Assembly: GCF_024721155.1 (NCBI RefSeq)
Contig: NZ_JAHVAP010000002.1
Location: 372,001-436,000 of the forward strand
From: Mucilaginibacter phenanthrenivorans
GTDB lineage: Bacteria; Bacteroidota; Bacteroidia; Sphingobacteriales; Sphingobacteriaceae
Direction of reading: 5' to 3'
DNA: 64,000 nucleotides
In this document: positions 35,885-45,515 of the stretch, piece after piece
Layout: each line of letters opens with the position of its first letter
How positions within the stretch are numbered: position 1 is the first letter of the stretch
Translations under genes and position numbers: made by a program
Notes under the pieces: generated by a model
Seen by the model: only the letters and a program-made list of their open reading frames with translations
Database searches by the model: none
What the model was told of the DNA's origin: nothing

Positions 35885-37258
35885 TTAATCCTTATGCGAT
35901 GGAAACGATGGTAGGAAAATATAAAAGCTGGAACCTTGTCCGAAAATGCTTTCAAATCCTATCCTGCCACCTTGCCGTTCAATAAATTCTTTACATAAAA
36001 GCAAACCTAAACCAACGCCTTTCTCGTTGTTGGTGCCAAAGGCTGGTTCGGTGTTAATGGAAAAAATCTTATCCTGTTTACACTGGTCAATGCCCTTTCC
36101 GTTATCACTAACGGTTATTTTACATTCATGCTGAATCTCTAGCGCATTGATATTGATGATGCCGCCATTTGGAGTAAATTTAATGGCATTACTGACCAGG
36201 TTTCGTATCACCAATTGCAGCATATCGATATCGGCAACTACCGCTATTTGGGGTTCAATGTTATAGTTTAAGGAAATGTCTTTTTTTGCAGCCTGCATCT
36301 TTCCCATATCCAATGTGCTTTTTATGGCCGAAAGCAGGTTTATTGTTAATAAATTAACGGTTGGCCCTTCCATCTGAGACCTCGACCAATGCAGCAGATT
36401 GGATAACATTTCCATGGTATTATTCGTAGCCATAAGTAAATCTTTCTCCAATACCGGGCGTAGCTGACTATCCAGTTCATTTTCATTCAGTAATTCGAGG
36501 TAGTTTTGGATATGAATAAGGGGGGCCCGCAGGTCATGCGATATAATGGACATTAACTTGTTCTTTTCGGCATCGCTTTGTTCCAGCTGATTTTTTTGCA
36601 ACAAAATCTGTTCGTTCCGCACTTCAATAGCCAAAGCCTTTTCTTCTGTAGCAATTCTTTCTTTATCATAACTTTTCCTGATGAACTTGACAATAATATA
36701 AACTGCAATCACCGGGATAGGGAATGCCGTAACCCTGTCGATAAACTGCCCCCTTCCGGCATCAAAAGGATGTTTTACCCAAAAGGGATGATAATACTCC
36801 AGGATATGAAGAATTAAGAAGCATAAAATATAGACGATTAACCACAGCATATGTTGCCGGTAGGGCGAAATGGCAAATACCAGCAACAGGTAAGCCGGCC
36901 ATATTAAGTCGGTAGAGCCATTAATGCCTGAATTGGCAAAATAGTTGACGGAAAAAATAAGGATACCCGTTAAAGCAAACAATACATTACTGTGTGGTTT
37001 ACCATGAAAGCGGGAATTATAAAACTGGTAAGAAAAAAAAGAAGCAATGACAAAACTTGATAAAGAGGCAACATACAGGCCAGCAAAAAAATTATAGGGG
37101 ACATAAACAACACCAAGGATAATCAAGCCGATACTAATCGAGTGGAAGATCCTGCTTTCCAAAGAGAAAACCGACGGGCTCCCGGTTAGTCTGAACCACA
37201 GGTTATTTAGTTTTTTTATTATCGGATAGCTGGGAGCAGCGAACTTAGATTGTGGCAT
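35885..37258 (-). CDS. Membrane histidine kinase
   Basis: A 457-residue orphan kinase. Six hydrophobic segments span ~40-195, with only short loops and no periplasmic sensor domain, so it probably senses the membrane or a small ligand within it. A coiled linker (~195-232) leads to the HisKA domain with the phospho-accepting H241 in SIISHDLRAPL. The HATPase has the N box NLVSNAIKFTPNGG, the G1 box DNGKGI and the G2 box GVGLGLLL. No response regulator is adjacent; the next genes on either side are enzymes. It converges on the serine hydrolase gene and is divergent from the GH92 gene. Confidence 0.94.
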   Translation of the reverse strand: MPQSKFAAPSYPIIKKLNNLWFRLTGSPSVFSLESRIFHSISIGLIILGVVYVPYNFFAGLYVASLSSFVIASFFSYQFYNSRFHGKPHSNVLFALTGILIFSVNYFANSGINGSTDLIWPAYLLLVFAISPYRQHMLWLIVYILCFLILHILEYYHPFWVKHPFDAGRGQFIDRVTAFPIPVIAVYIIVKFIRKSYDKERIATEEKALAIEVRNEQILLQKNQLEQSDAEKNKLMSIISHDLRAPLIHIQNYLELLNENELDSQLRPVLEKDLLMATNNTMEMLSNLLHWSRSQMEGPTVNLLTINLLSAIKSTLDMGKMQAAKKDISLNYNIEPQIAVVADIDMLQLVIRNLVSNAIKFTPNGGIININALEIQHECKITVSDNGKGIDQCKQDKIFSINTEPAFGTNNEKGVGLGLLLCKEFIERQGGRIGFESIFGQGSSFYIFLPSFPSHKD

Positions 37259-37614
37259 AAGAAATTAACATCCGCACAAGCTGAACAACCGGATGACTTT
37301 TTTGGATATCGTACTAATACGGGACATTCTTTCAATATGTTTGGTATTTATCCAAGATTGACTAAAAAGAAAAAATGACGTTGTTTTTCCTAAGGGGCAG
37401 AAGACAGCCTGGATCGTTACCGCCAGGGATGTCGGCGGGGCGGACAAATTGATACCCGCTTATAAAACGATAGCATATCAAACTGCTTTATCCTTTGTGT
37501 AACGAAAATAATATCAGTTCAAAAGGCTTGCCTTCAGAACTTTTTATATCTTGCAAACGCTGTTTACGGGCTTCCCTAATGTTCGCTATACAGCTGCACC
37601 AATTCTACCAAACC
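37259..37614. other. Divergent intergenic region between kinase and GH92 genes
   Basis: A 356-bp gene-free region. The GH92 frame stays open from a TTG at 37495, but the 40 extra residues do not look like part of the protein. TTTG occurs at 37494-37497, but the preceding TA is one base too far for a -7 element. TGCAAACG at 37554-37561 is half of a LacI-type operator. Nothing else is clear. Confidence 0.4.
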
Positions 37615-39765
37615 ATGAAAAAGCTAATTCTACCTGCAAGTTTATTATTGATCAGTTTGCTAAGTTCCCATACAGGCAGGGCACAGCAAACCGGTAACTA
37701 CACAAAGTATGTAAACACCTTTATTGGCACCGCGCCGCTAAACGATCCCAATGTGCTTGGCTACCAGTTGCCAAAGGGCTGGCGTTCATGGGCGGGGCTG
37801 GTGTTCCCGGGCAGCTCGTTGCCAAATGCAATGGTGCAGCTAAGCCCGATAACAGCTTTTGGATCAGGTGCGGGATATCAATACGAGGATACGGTTATTT
37901 ACGGATTTGCCCACACCAACAAGGGGCACTGGAATTTGTGTAATATTCCGATCCTGCCGCTATCAAACCCCGGTAGCAAGTTTGGATCGCGCTTTTCGCA
38001 TAAAAGGGAAAGCTCATCACCCGGTTTTTACGAGGTATACCTTGATGATTATAACGTAAATGTGAGCCTGACATCAACCTTAAGGTGCGGATACCACAAA
38101 TATGAATATAAGAACAATACCGGCAGGCAGATCTTATTCGACCTGGCAAAAGCCAATAGCAGGGTATCAACCTGGAATATTGAGCAAGCAGGTAATAATG
38201 CCGTGCAAGGTTTTCAAAGCGGGGAGAACATTTATTTTTATGCCAGCCTGAACACCAATATCGATAAGCTGGAAAAAAATGACGAAGGTAAATCTGCCGG
38301 TTTTGCCATCATTCATTTAGCCGACGGCGGCACGGGGCCGGTTGAGCTTAAAATCGGGTTGTCGTTTGTAAGCGTGGCCAATGCGAAGGAAAATTTGGAA
38401 AAAGAGATCGGTAATAAAACCTTTGATGTGGTACGCAAGGAGGCCAACCAGGATTGGGAAAACCTGCTTTCAACAATTCAAATAAAAGGAGGCACCCCAA
38501 AACAAAAGCAAATGTTTTACTCCTGCCTTTACCGCTCGTTCCTGTGGCCAGCCCTGCGCAGCGACGTGAACGGCGAGTTTACCGATGTTAAAAAGAATGT
38601 AGTTAAAACAGGGTTTGATTATTATACCGAACCCTCGCTGTGGGATACTTATCGCAATAAGGATGTGCTTTTAGAACTCATTTCGCCAAAGGTTACGCTG
38701 AACGTAATTAAATCACTAAAGGATAAGGGTGATAAAACCGGGTTTATACCAACGTTCTTTCATGGCGATCACGCGGCATCATCCATCACCGGCGCTTACT
38801 TGAGAGGTATCGACGATTTTGATGTAAAGGGAACTTATAAATTACTATTAAGAAATGCCAATATAGAGGGAGGCACCCGGCCCTTTATCGCGGAATATAT
38901 TAAAAAGGGATATATCTCGGATCCTGATGTTGCAAACCCGGTTGTAGAAACAAAGGGAAAGGCCGGGGTGTCAAAGACGTTGGAATATGCTTATGACGAT
39001 TATTCAGTTGCGCAGCTTGCAAAAAAATTAGGCGATACGGCCAACTACCGGATCCTGATGGCACGGTCAAAAAACTATAAAAATGTTTTTGACCCGTCTA
39101 CCAGGTTTATGCGCGGCAGGCTGGAGGATGGAGATTGGGTGAAGAATTTCAACCCGCAATACCCTTACTATGAGTACATGTACAGGGAGGCGAATGCCTG
39201 GCAGGTTTCGTTTTTTGCCCCGCACGACATGCCGGGCTTAGTTGCGTTGTATGGCGGTAAGAAAAAATTCGAGGCAAAACTTGATTCATTGTTCACCGTG
39301 CCATGGAACCCCAATTACATTGCAAGGAATGTTGAAACCATGGTGGGCCAGTACTGCCAGGGCAACCAACCCGATCACGAAGCTCCATTCGCTTATTATT
39401 TTGTAGATAAGCCCGAAAAATCACAAAAGATCATCGACTACATTTTAAATAATTTATACGGGATAGGCGATGAGGGCCTTGAACTTAGCGGTATGGACGA
39501 TGCCGGCGAAATGTCGGCCTGGTACGTTTTCAGTTCGTTAGGTTTGTACCCATTTTCGGCTACCGATCCTCATTACCTGGTTACTGTGCCTTTATTTGAT
39601 GAAGTAAAATGGAAGACCAGCACCGGCAAAATCCTGGACATCAAAAAGCCTGGAATTGGTCGTAATTTAACCGCCATAAAAGTTAATGGTAAAGTAATGA
39701 AGGGCTATTTTGTACAACATGACCTGTTTAAGAATGGCGCCGGGATTGAAGTTGTTACCAAATAA
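37615..39765 (+). CDS. GH92 alpha-mannosidase, secreted
   Basis: A 716-residue calcium-dependent exo-alpha-mannosidase; start chosen at ATG 37615 for its clean signal peptide (LLLISLLSSHTGRAQ). The N-terminal beta-domain (~25-280) includes VNTFIGTAPLND and FPGSSLPNAMVQLSP. The (alpha/alpha)6 catalytic domain has the acid-region motif GNQPDHEAPF (E589) and the base/metal motif SGMDDAGEMSAW (D628, D629). GH92 enzymes usually cleave alpha-1,2- to alpha-1,6-mannose from N-glycans or yeast mannan. The length and motifs are standard. It is followed after 21 bp by a GH2 beta-galactosidase, suggesting joint attack on a complex glycan. Confidence 0.95.
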   Translation: MKKLILPASLLLISLLSSHTGRAQQTGNYTKYVNTFIGTAPLNDPNVLGYQLPKGWRSWAGLVFPGSSLPNAMVQLSPITAFGSGAGYQYEDTVIYGFAHTNKGHWNLCNIPILPLSNPGSKFGSRFSHKRESSSPGFYEVYLDDYNVNVSLTSTLRCGYHKYEYKNNTGRQILFDLAKANSRVSTWNIEQAGNNAVQGFQSGENIYFYASLNTNIDKLEKNDEGKSAGFAIIHLADGGTGPVELKIGLSFVSVANAKENLEKEIGNKTFDVVRKEANQDWENLLSTIQIKGGTPKQKQMFYSCLYRSFLWPALRSDVNGEFTDVKKNVVKTGFDYYTEPSLWDTYRNKDVLLELISPKVTLNVIKSLKDKGDKTGFIPTFFHGDHAASSITGAYLRGIDDFDVKGTYKLLLRNANIEGGTRPFIAEYIKKGYISDPDVANPVVETKGKAGVSKTLEYAYDDYSVAQLAKKLGDTANYRILMARSKNYKNVFDPSTRFMRGRLEDGDWVKNFNPQYPYYEYMYREANAWQVSFFAPHDMPGLVALYGGKKKFEAKLDSLFTVPWNPNYIARNVETMVGQYCQGNQPDHEAPFAYYFVDKPEKSQKIIDYILNNLYGIGDEGLELSGMDDAGEMSAWYVFSSLGLYPFSATDPHYLVTVPLFDEVKWKTSTGKILDIKKPGIGRNLTAIKVNGKVMKGYFVQHDLFKNGAGIEVVTK

Positions 39766-39786
39766 ATAATTGATAGTTTAGTTTTT

Positions 39787-42700
39787 ATGATCAAAAGTCT
39801 TTTTAAGAAGAAAATTGCCATTGTTTTATTGCTCGCGGTTGGTTGCTGTAAAATAAGTTTGGGGCAACAATCAGAAATTCACTTGTTTTCAAAATCTGAT
39901 ACGGCATTTGTTCCGAAGGAAATAGAGGACCCGGAGTGTACCGGCATCAATAAGGAACCGGATCATGCCACGTTGATGCCGTACGCATCGTTAAAGGAAG
40001 CGCTGGCCGCTAATCGCCATGTATCCTCCTTTAGCCGCAGCTTAAATGGATCATGGAAGTTTAATTGGGTCGACTGGCCGCAAAAGCGCCCGGTTAATTT
40101 TTATAAAACCGATTATGATGTTTCGGGCTGGAGAGATATCAAGGTGCCATCTAACTGGCAGGTTGAGGGTTATGGCACGCCGTATTACAGCAACTATACC
40201 TACATCTTTAAAAAGGATTTTCCAAGGGTGATGAGTACGCCATCGGTAAAATATACCGCGTACCAGGAACGAAACCCGGTAGGCAGCTACCGCAGAAATT
40301 TTGAAGTACCAGCTGACTGGAACGGTCGTCGCATTTTTGTAACGTTTGATGGGGTAGATGCAGGCTTTTTTCTTTGGGTAAATGGTAAAAAGGTTGGCTA
40401 CAGCGTTAACAGCCGCAACGCTGCCGAATTTGATATTACTAACTATGTAAAACCGGGCAGCAATATGATAGCTGCCGAAGTTTACCGCTTTACCACCGGC
40501 AGCTACCTGGAGGATCAGGATATGTTCCGCTTAAGCGGCATTTTTAGGAATGTTACCTTATGGAGCGCACCGCAGGAACACATCAGGGATTATTTTATAA
40601 AAACAACATTTGACCAGCAATTTCGTAACGCACAGTTAAGCGTTGCTGCCAAAGTGAAAAACTATAGCACCACCGAGGTAAAAGCCCATGACCTGGAAGT
40701 AACCTTGTTTAACGGCAACGCACCTGTGCCTGGTGCTGTAGTAAAAAAGGAAATTCCGGCATTAAAACCCGGTGAGGAAGTTACCCTGGATGTGAGCTTC
40801 AATGTAAACAACCCGGAAAAATGGACAGCGGAAACACCAAAGCTTTATACAACAGTACTTACCATTAACGATAGCAGCGGTAAACTGGAAACCTTATCGT
40901 CACGAACTGGTTTCAGGCAGATTGAGATCAAGGGGCGGATCTTTACTGTAAATGGTGTTCCGATAAAACTGAAAGGCGTAAACCGCCACGAAAACTGGCC
41001 TGATGATGGACATGCCATTACCGAGGCGCAAATGATCAGGGACATTGTCCTGATCAAACAGGCAAACTGCAACCACGTGCGTACCTGTCATTATTCGGAC
41101 GACCCGCGCTGGTATGAGTTGTGCGACGAGTATGGCATCTACCTGGTTGCTGAAGCTAATTTGGAAAGCCATGGCTCATGGGATGAATTTAATGAGGACC
41201 CAAGGATCAAGGCCGCGCTTATTGCCAGGAACGTAGCTAATGTGGAGAATTTTAAGAACCATCCAGCGGTTATTATCTGGTCGCTGGGTAACGAGTGTGG
41301 TAGCGGTGGTTCAAACTTCAAGGCTATTTTAAAGGTTATTAAAGGGATTGATAATACCCGGCCAACCCATTACCAGGGCTTCGGCGTAGGTAGGGATAAT
41401 CCCGCAGATATAGAAAGCGATATGTACACCGGGGTGGCTGATGTGGAAAAATACGCCCAACCCGATAGCTTGACCAAGCCATTCTATTTATGCGAATACG
41501 CGCATGCGATGTTCAACTCAATGGGTTCGGTGGATCTTTACAACGACCTGTTTGATAAGTATCCGACATTACTGGGCGGTGCTATTTGGGAATGGCAGGA
41601 CCAGGGGATCTATAACGATCGCGACCCAAACCATCATATCACAGCCTATGGCGGCGGTTTCGGCGAATATCCTAACGATCAGTATTTTATCCACAAAGGG
41701 GTTGTGTTTTCAGATAGATCATTGAAGCCGCATTACCCGGAATTAAAACACGCTTACCAATGGATCAGCATAAAAGTCAAAGATTTTAAAAGCAAAACAT
41801 TCTCCATTAAAAATAGGTACCAGTTCATCAACCTTAATGGTTTTACAGCCAAATGGGATTTAAGTGAGAATGGAACCATCATATCTTCTGGCAATTTAAA
41901 TGTAGGGCTGATTGAGCCTGGTGCAGAAAAGGACATAAAGATTCCTTACAACGTCAAACCAAAACCAGGAGCAGAATATTTTTTAAGGGTTTCGTTTGAT
42001 CTGGCGAATGACCAGGTGTGGGCCCCAAAAGGATTTGAAATTGCCGCGCAGCAAATTGAACTGCCGTTGTCTGTTCCTGCGGTTGAAGATAAAGGCAATG
42101 GCGGGGATCTTACTTTGACTGATTCGAAAGACAACATCACCATAAAGGGAACCGATTTTAGCCTTGAGTTTAATAAGGCAAAAGGCACATTCTCTAAAAT
42201 AGAAAAGGATGGTGAAAATGTGTTGAAGGATAACGGCGGCCCGATGCTGCACTTGTGGCGTGCACCGCACCGGATAGACGATATGTGGGCGTACCGCGGA
42301 TGGGAGGAAAATGGTTTAAGAAACATTAAATGGGTAGTTAACGATGTGAAAAGCAACCAAGTATCCGCCGGGGTAGTTGAAGTTAAAGTAAGTTTAACCG
42401 GGACCGGCAAGCGTAACTTCACAGTTCATCACGATGTGGTTTATACCATCAGCGGTAACGGTGTTATCAATGCTGAAAATAAGGTAAGCTTTAGCGATCC
42501 AACCCTAATACTGGCACGGTTGGGCGTGAGGATGTTCTTAAATAAAGATCTTGATCAGTTTGATTACCTGGGCCGCGGCCCAATGGAAAATTATGCCGAC
42601 CGGAAAAAGGGTTTTGATGTCGGGCATTATTTCAGCAGCGTTAGTCAGCAGCTAACCCCTTATGAAAAACCGATGGAATGCGGCAACCATGAGGATGTGC

Positions 42701-42978
42701 GCTGGGCAAGCGTAACTTCATCAAAAGGTTTAGGAATAAGCGTTAAACAGGATACCGCCTTAATGCAGGTTTCCGCACTTCCGTACAGTGATGAGGAGAT
42801 GGAGCCAGTAGAGTACAAGATCGATCTGCCAAAGAGTACAGGGACTGTTTTATGCATCAGCAATAAAACGCTTGGTGTTGGTTCAAACGGCTGCGGGCCA
42901 AGGCCGCTGGAACCCTACTTGGTATATGCAAAACCGGCAATTTTTAGTTACAAGCTGGAGCTGTTTAAGAAGAAATAG
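39787..42978 (+). CDS. GH2 beta-galactosidase, large LacZ-type
   Basis: A 1063-residue LacZ-like enzyme with the five GH2 domains: sugar-binding jelly roll (~60-260), Ig-like, TIM barrel (~375-670), a second Ig-like and the C-terminal beta-sandwich (~770-1060, LEFNKAKGTFSKI). Acid/base is E503 in SLGNECGSG and the nucleophile is E570 in YLCEYAHAMFNSMG. The length is close to that of E. coli LacZ. A hydrophobic N-terminus (IAIVLLLAVGCCKISLGQ) predicts export, with possible lipidation at the Cys pair. It would remove terminal beta-1,4-galactose. It follows GH92 by 21 bp and is ended by a good hairpin. Confidence 0.95.
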   Translation: MIKSLFKKKIAIVLLLAVGCCKISLGQQSEIHLFSKSDTAFVPKEIEDPECTGINKEPDHATLMPYASLKEALAANRHVSSFSRSLNGSWKFNWVDWPQKRPVNFYKTDYDVSGWRDIKVPSNWQVEGYGTPYYSNYTYIFKKDFPRVMSTPSVKYTAYQERNPVGSYRRNFEVPADWNGRRIFVTFDGVDAGFFLWVNGKKVGYSVNSRNAAEFDITNYVKPGSNMIAAEVYRFTTGSYLEDQDMFRLSGIFRNVTLWSAPQEHIRDYFIKTTFDQQFRNAQLSVAAKVKNYSTTEVKAHDLEVTLFNGNAPVPGAVVKKEIPALKPGEEVTLDVSFNVNNPEKWTAETPKLYTTVLTINDSSGKLETLSSRTGFRQIEIKGRIFTVNGVPIKLKGVNRHENWPDDGHAITEAQMIRDIVLIKQANCNHVRTCHYSDDPRWYELCDEYGIYLVAEANLESHGSWDEFNEDPRIKAALIARNVANVENFKNHPAVIIWSLGNECGSGGSNFKAILKVIKGIDNTRPTHYQGFGVGRDNPADIESDMYTGVADVEKYAQPDSLTKPFYLCEYAHAMFNSMGSVDLYNDLFDKYPTLLGGAIWEWQDQGIYNDRDPNHHITAYGGGFGEYPNDQYFIHKGVVFSDRSLKPHYPELKHAYQWISIKVKDFKSKTFSIKNRYQFINLNGFTAKWDLSENGTIISSGNLNVGLIEPGAEKDIKIPYNVKPKPGAEYFLRVSFDLANDQVWAPKGFEIAAQQIELPLSVPAVEDKGNGGDLTLTDSKDNITIKGTDFSLEFNKAKGTFSKIEKDGENVLKDNGGPMLHLWRAPHRIDDMWAYRGWEENGLRNIKWVVNDVKSNQVSAGVVEVKVSLTGTGKRNFTVHHDVVYTISGNGVINAENKVSFSDPTLILARLGVRMFLNKDLDQFDYLGRGPMENYADRKKGFDVGHYFSSVSQQLTPYEKPMECGNHEDVRWASVTSSKGLGISVKQDTALMQVSALPYSDEEMEPVEYKIDLPKSTGTVLCISNKTLGVGSNGCGPRPLEPYLVYAKPAIFSYKLELFKKK

Positions 42979-42986
42979 ATCAAACA

Positions 42987-43021
42987 AACAGGGCAAAATC
43001 TTTTTAACGATTTTCCCTGTT
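42987..43021. terminator. Bidirectional hairpin between GH2 and SDR genes
   Basis: AACAGGGCAAAATC (42987-43000) pairs with GATTTTCCCTGTT (43009-43021), with one bulged C and an 8-nt loop rich in T. The genes on either side converge on it, so it can end both transcripts. Confidence 0.7.
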
Positions 43022-43024
43022 AAT

Positions 43025-43867
43025 TCAGTCCTTAAAATCGGCTCCGATAGAGATCGACTTCCATTTATCCAGTTCTGCTGATAATTCAACAATCTTTTGT
43101 GATGCCCTGTTAACCGCGTCCGCACCTAAAAGCATGTGCAAGGGCGGCTCGGGATTTTCTGCCAGGGCGATAATGATTTCGGCCGCCTTATCGGGATCGC
43201 CGGGCTGTTTGCCATTGGCAGCAAGGTAGCGCTCCTGTGTACTTTTAACAGCATTGTAACCTTCTATTTTGCTATCAATATAAGCCAGTGAATCCTTGGT
43301 GAGGAATCCGGTCCGGAATCCTGATGGTTCAACCACAGTTACATTAATCCCAAACTCTTTTACATCGAGTGCCAGAACTTCTGAAAATGCAGCAATGGCG
43401 GCTTTTGTAGCCGAGTAAACCGACCAACCCGGCGCGCCCGCAAAACCAGCGACCGAACCAATATTAATGATATACCCTGATCTTTGTTTACGCATAACAG
43501 GCAGTATACTCTTTGTTACATCAATAGCAGCGAGCACGTTTACATTAAAGATGTTTTTAATATCCTGTTCGGGAATTTCCTCAATAGTTCCGGCCATGCC
43601 GTAACCTGCATTGTTCACCACCACATCTATCTGCCCGAATGCTTCAAGTGTTTGCTGAACAGATTCATCAACACAGTCGGGGTTGTTAAGATCGACTGCC
43701 AGCGGAAGAAATCTGGTTTTATCTATCAAACCTACTGCATGCTGTAAGGTGCTGGCATTACGCGAAGTTGCTGCAACGCGGTAACCGCTATCCAGCAGCT
43801 TTTTAACAAGGGTGAATCCTAATCCCTGGGAGGCCCCGGTAATATACCACACTTTTGAGCTTTTCAT
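43025..43867 (-). CDS. SDR family oxidoreductase
   Basis: A 280-residue classical SDR. I start at ATG 43867 (MKSSKVWYITGASQGLG) because the 27 codons further upstream look like non-coding leader. The cofactor motif is TGASQGLG, with NNAGYG, the Ser in INIGSVAG and the catalytic YSATK. The C-terminal part (YLAANGKQPGDPDKAAEII and LLGADAV) is typical of the oxidoreductase group related to 3-oxoacyl reductases. The substrate is unknown. It is the last gene of a minus-strand run starting with YceI; a 97-bp gap to the flavin enzyme upstream may hold its own promoter. Confidence 0.92.
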   Translation of the reverse strand: MKSSKVWYITGASQGLGFTLVKKLLDSGYRVAATSRNASTLQHAVGLIDKTRFLPLAVDLNNPDCVDESVQQTLEAFGQIDVVVNNAGYGMAGTIEEIPEQDIKNIFNVNVLAAIDVTKSILPVMRKQRSGYIINIGSVAGFAGAPGWSVYSATKAAIAAFSEVLALDVKEFGINVTVVEPSGFRTGFLTKDSLAYIDSKIEGYNAVKSTQERYLAANGKQPGDPDKAAEIIIALAENPEPPLHMLLGADAVNRASQKIVELSAELDKWKSISIGADFKD

Positions 43868-43964
43868 TTTTTTTTTAAGATTTATACATACGGGCCGCGT
43901 TGTCCGGGCTATTTTCGGGCACATGAAGCCGTTGTAGTTTGCATTCACTTTGTTTTTCTCAGCT

Positions 43965-45050
43965 TTAAGCTTTTAAATTGTCGAAATAAGCTGTGGTTTC
44001 TTCAATTAACGATTGCATCAGCTGTTTGGCTTTGGTGTGCTTAAGGATGGGTGCAATCTGCCCTCCCCAAAATAGGATCATATCCCACTTCTCTTGTTCC
44101 AAAGCGGCTTTCCTCAATGGCGACATAAACGTTGTTTGTAAAGGGAACGGCAGGAATTGTTTTTCCTTCCCCAGCATTTCCCGGGCAACCCTGCTCGTAA
44201 TTCCGCGTCCAAACCTGCCTGTAAAGGCCCTTGAAAGGGTAGTGTATTTTGCCGCATCGGAAAATAACATTTGCCTGTGGATAGGTAAAGCATTTGACTC
44301 ATCGGTAGCCAGGAATGCGGTGCCAATTTGAGCGGCACTGGCACCGAGTGCCAACGCAGCTGCAACGCCCTTGCCGTTGGCAATTCCGCCGGCTGCGATC
44401 ACCGGCGTTTTTACCTTTTCCCTGATCAGTTGCAATAACACAAAAGTACCGGTGGTTGACGATTCTGCAGATGCAAGAAACGATGGGCGATGGCCACCGG
44501 CTTCAAAGCCGGAAGCAATGATCATATCAACGCCTGCATTTTCTAAAAAAATAGCTTCGTCCAACGTGGTAGCGGCGCCAACAGTTTTGATGCCCAGCCT
44601 GCGACATTGCTCCAGCATTTCGGCAGACGGTACCCCAAACATAAAGCTGAACACCTTCGGGCGAATGTCCAGTATCACCTCAACCTGGTTTTCAAACCTT
44701 GGCTTAAACGGCGCTGGCTTTGCAGGCAGGGGAATCCCAGCTTCATCAAAATAGGGCTTGAACAATTGTTTGGCTTGTTCATATTGCTCATCGGTTACCG
44801 TGCCGTTTTCTGCATCGGTATCTGAAACCCACAGGTTGATATTGTAGGGCTTATTCGTAGCAGCTTTAATCTGCTTGTCAACGGCAATAATTTCCTCCGG
44901 ACTTAATGTATAAGCCCCGTAACCACCCAGGCCGCCGGCGTTTGATACCGTTGCCACCAGCTCAACCGATGAGAGGTTGCCGCCGAATGGGCCCTGCATA
45001 ATGGGGTATTGGATCCCCAGCATTTCTGTTGCTTTTGTGTTGTACCACAT
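43965..45050 (-). CDS. Nitronate monooxygenase / 2-nitropropane dioxygenase family flavoprotein
   Basis: A 361-residue FMN enzyme with a TIM barrel. The family opening is MLGIQYPIMQGPFGG, with SNAGGLGGYGAY close behind. The active-site loop is SGFEAGGHRPSF, where the His is the usual catalytic base. Phosphate-binding turns are VIAAGGIANGKGVAAAL and LGASAAQIGTAFL. Such enzymes oxidise alkyl nitronates such as propionate-3-nitronate, or act as NADH:quinone reductases. The stress-type neighbours (YceI, tautomerase, SDRs) support a detoxification role. It starts 11 bp after the stop of the SnoaL-like gene on the same strand. Confidence 0.92.
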   Translation of the reverse strand: MWYNTKATEMLGIQYPIMQGPFGGNLSSVELVATVSNAGGLGGYGAYTLSPEEIIAVDKQIKAATNKPYNINLWVSDTDAENGTVTDEQYEQAKQLFKPYFDEAGIPLPAKPAPFKPRFENQVEVILDIRPKVFSFMFGVPSAEMLEQCRRLGIKTVGAATTLDEAIFLENAGVDMIIASGFEAGGHRPSFLASAESSTTGTFVLLQLIREKVKTPVIAAGGIANGKGVAAALALGASAAQIGTAFLATDESNALPIHRQMLFSDAAKYTTLSRAFTGRFGRGITSRVAREMLGKEKQFLPFPLQTTFMSPLRKAALEQEKWDMILFWGGQIAPILKHTKAKQLMQSLIEETTAYFDNLKA

Positions 45051-45061
45051 GGCTTTTAAGT

Positions 45062-45514
45062 TTATTCGCTAACGTCGCTGATCATTTTGTTTACAATGAG
45101 CCACTTACCATCAATTTTATGAAACGACAGAAACTCATGGTAATTAAACTCGTACATTTTTACCTTGACTTCGGCTACACCGATAGAATTAACCACGTTA
45201 ATAGAAAGGATTTCTCCCTTAAATGGTTTACCGGAATCCTTCGGGCTTTGGCGATGAGCTACCCCGTCGAGGTATTGATCGAGCGTTTTGACATAAGGCT
45301 GACCCTTTACATCACCGAACAGCAAAGTTCCGGCGTTGAAGATCTTACCCAATACATTTACATCACCCTCGTAAATTCCCTTAAAGTAGTAGTCTTCCAA
45401 CGCTTGTGAAATGGCTACTGAATCTGTTTGCTGCGTGTTCATTTTAGTAATGTTTTGTGCTTTTGATGCCGGCAAAATGCAGGACAGAAAAGCAGTTAAT
45501 AAGAGCGTTTTCAC
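45062..45514 (-). CDS. Secreted SnoaL/NTF2-fold protein, putative lumazine-binding family
   Basis: A 150-residue protein with a signal peptide (LLLTAFLSCILPASKAQ). The mature part has the helix-strand pattern of the NTF2 fold: ISQALEDYYFKGIYEGDVNVL, then DQYLDGVAHRQSPKD, and strands ending in YHEFLSFHKIDGKWLIVNK. This matches the putative lumazine-binding domain group. No catalytic activity can be assigned. It lies 1 bp from the upstream SDR and 11 bp before the flavin enzyme, so it is part of the operon. An internal Met at residue 25 would give a cytoplasmic form. Confidence 0.85.
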   Translation of the reverse strand: MKTLLLTAFLSCILPASKAQNITKMNTQQTDSVAISQALEDYYFKGIYEGDVNVLGKIFNAGTLLFGDVKGQPYVKTLDQYLDGVAHRQSPKDSGKPFKGEILSINVVNSIGVAEVKVKMYEFNYHEFLSFHKIDGKWLIVNKMISDVSE

Positions 45515-45515
45515 G

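Noticed and set aside
37490..37500. TATCCTTTG near a TTG start proposed for GH92.
   Set aside because: The spacing between TA and TTTG is one base too long, no -33 element is correctly placed, and the TTG start would add 40 unrelated residues.
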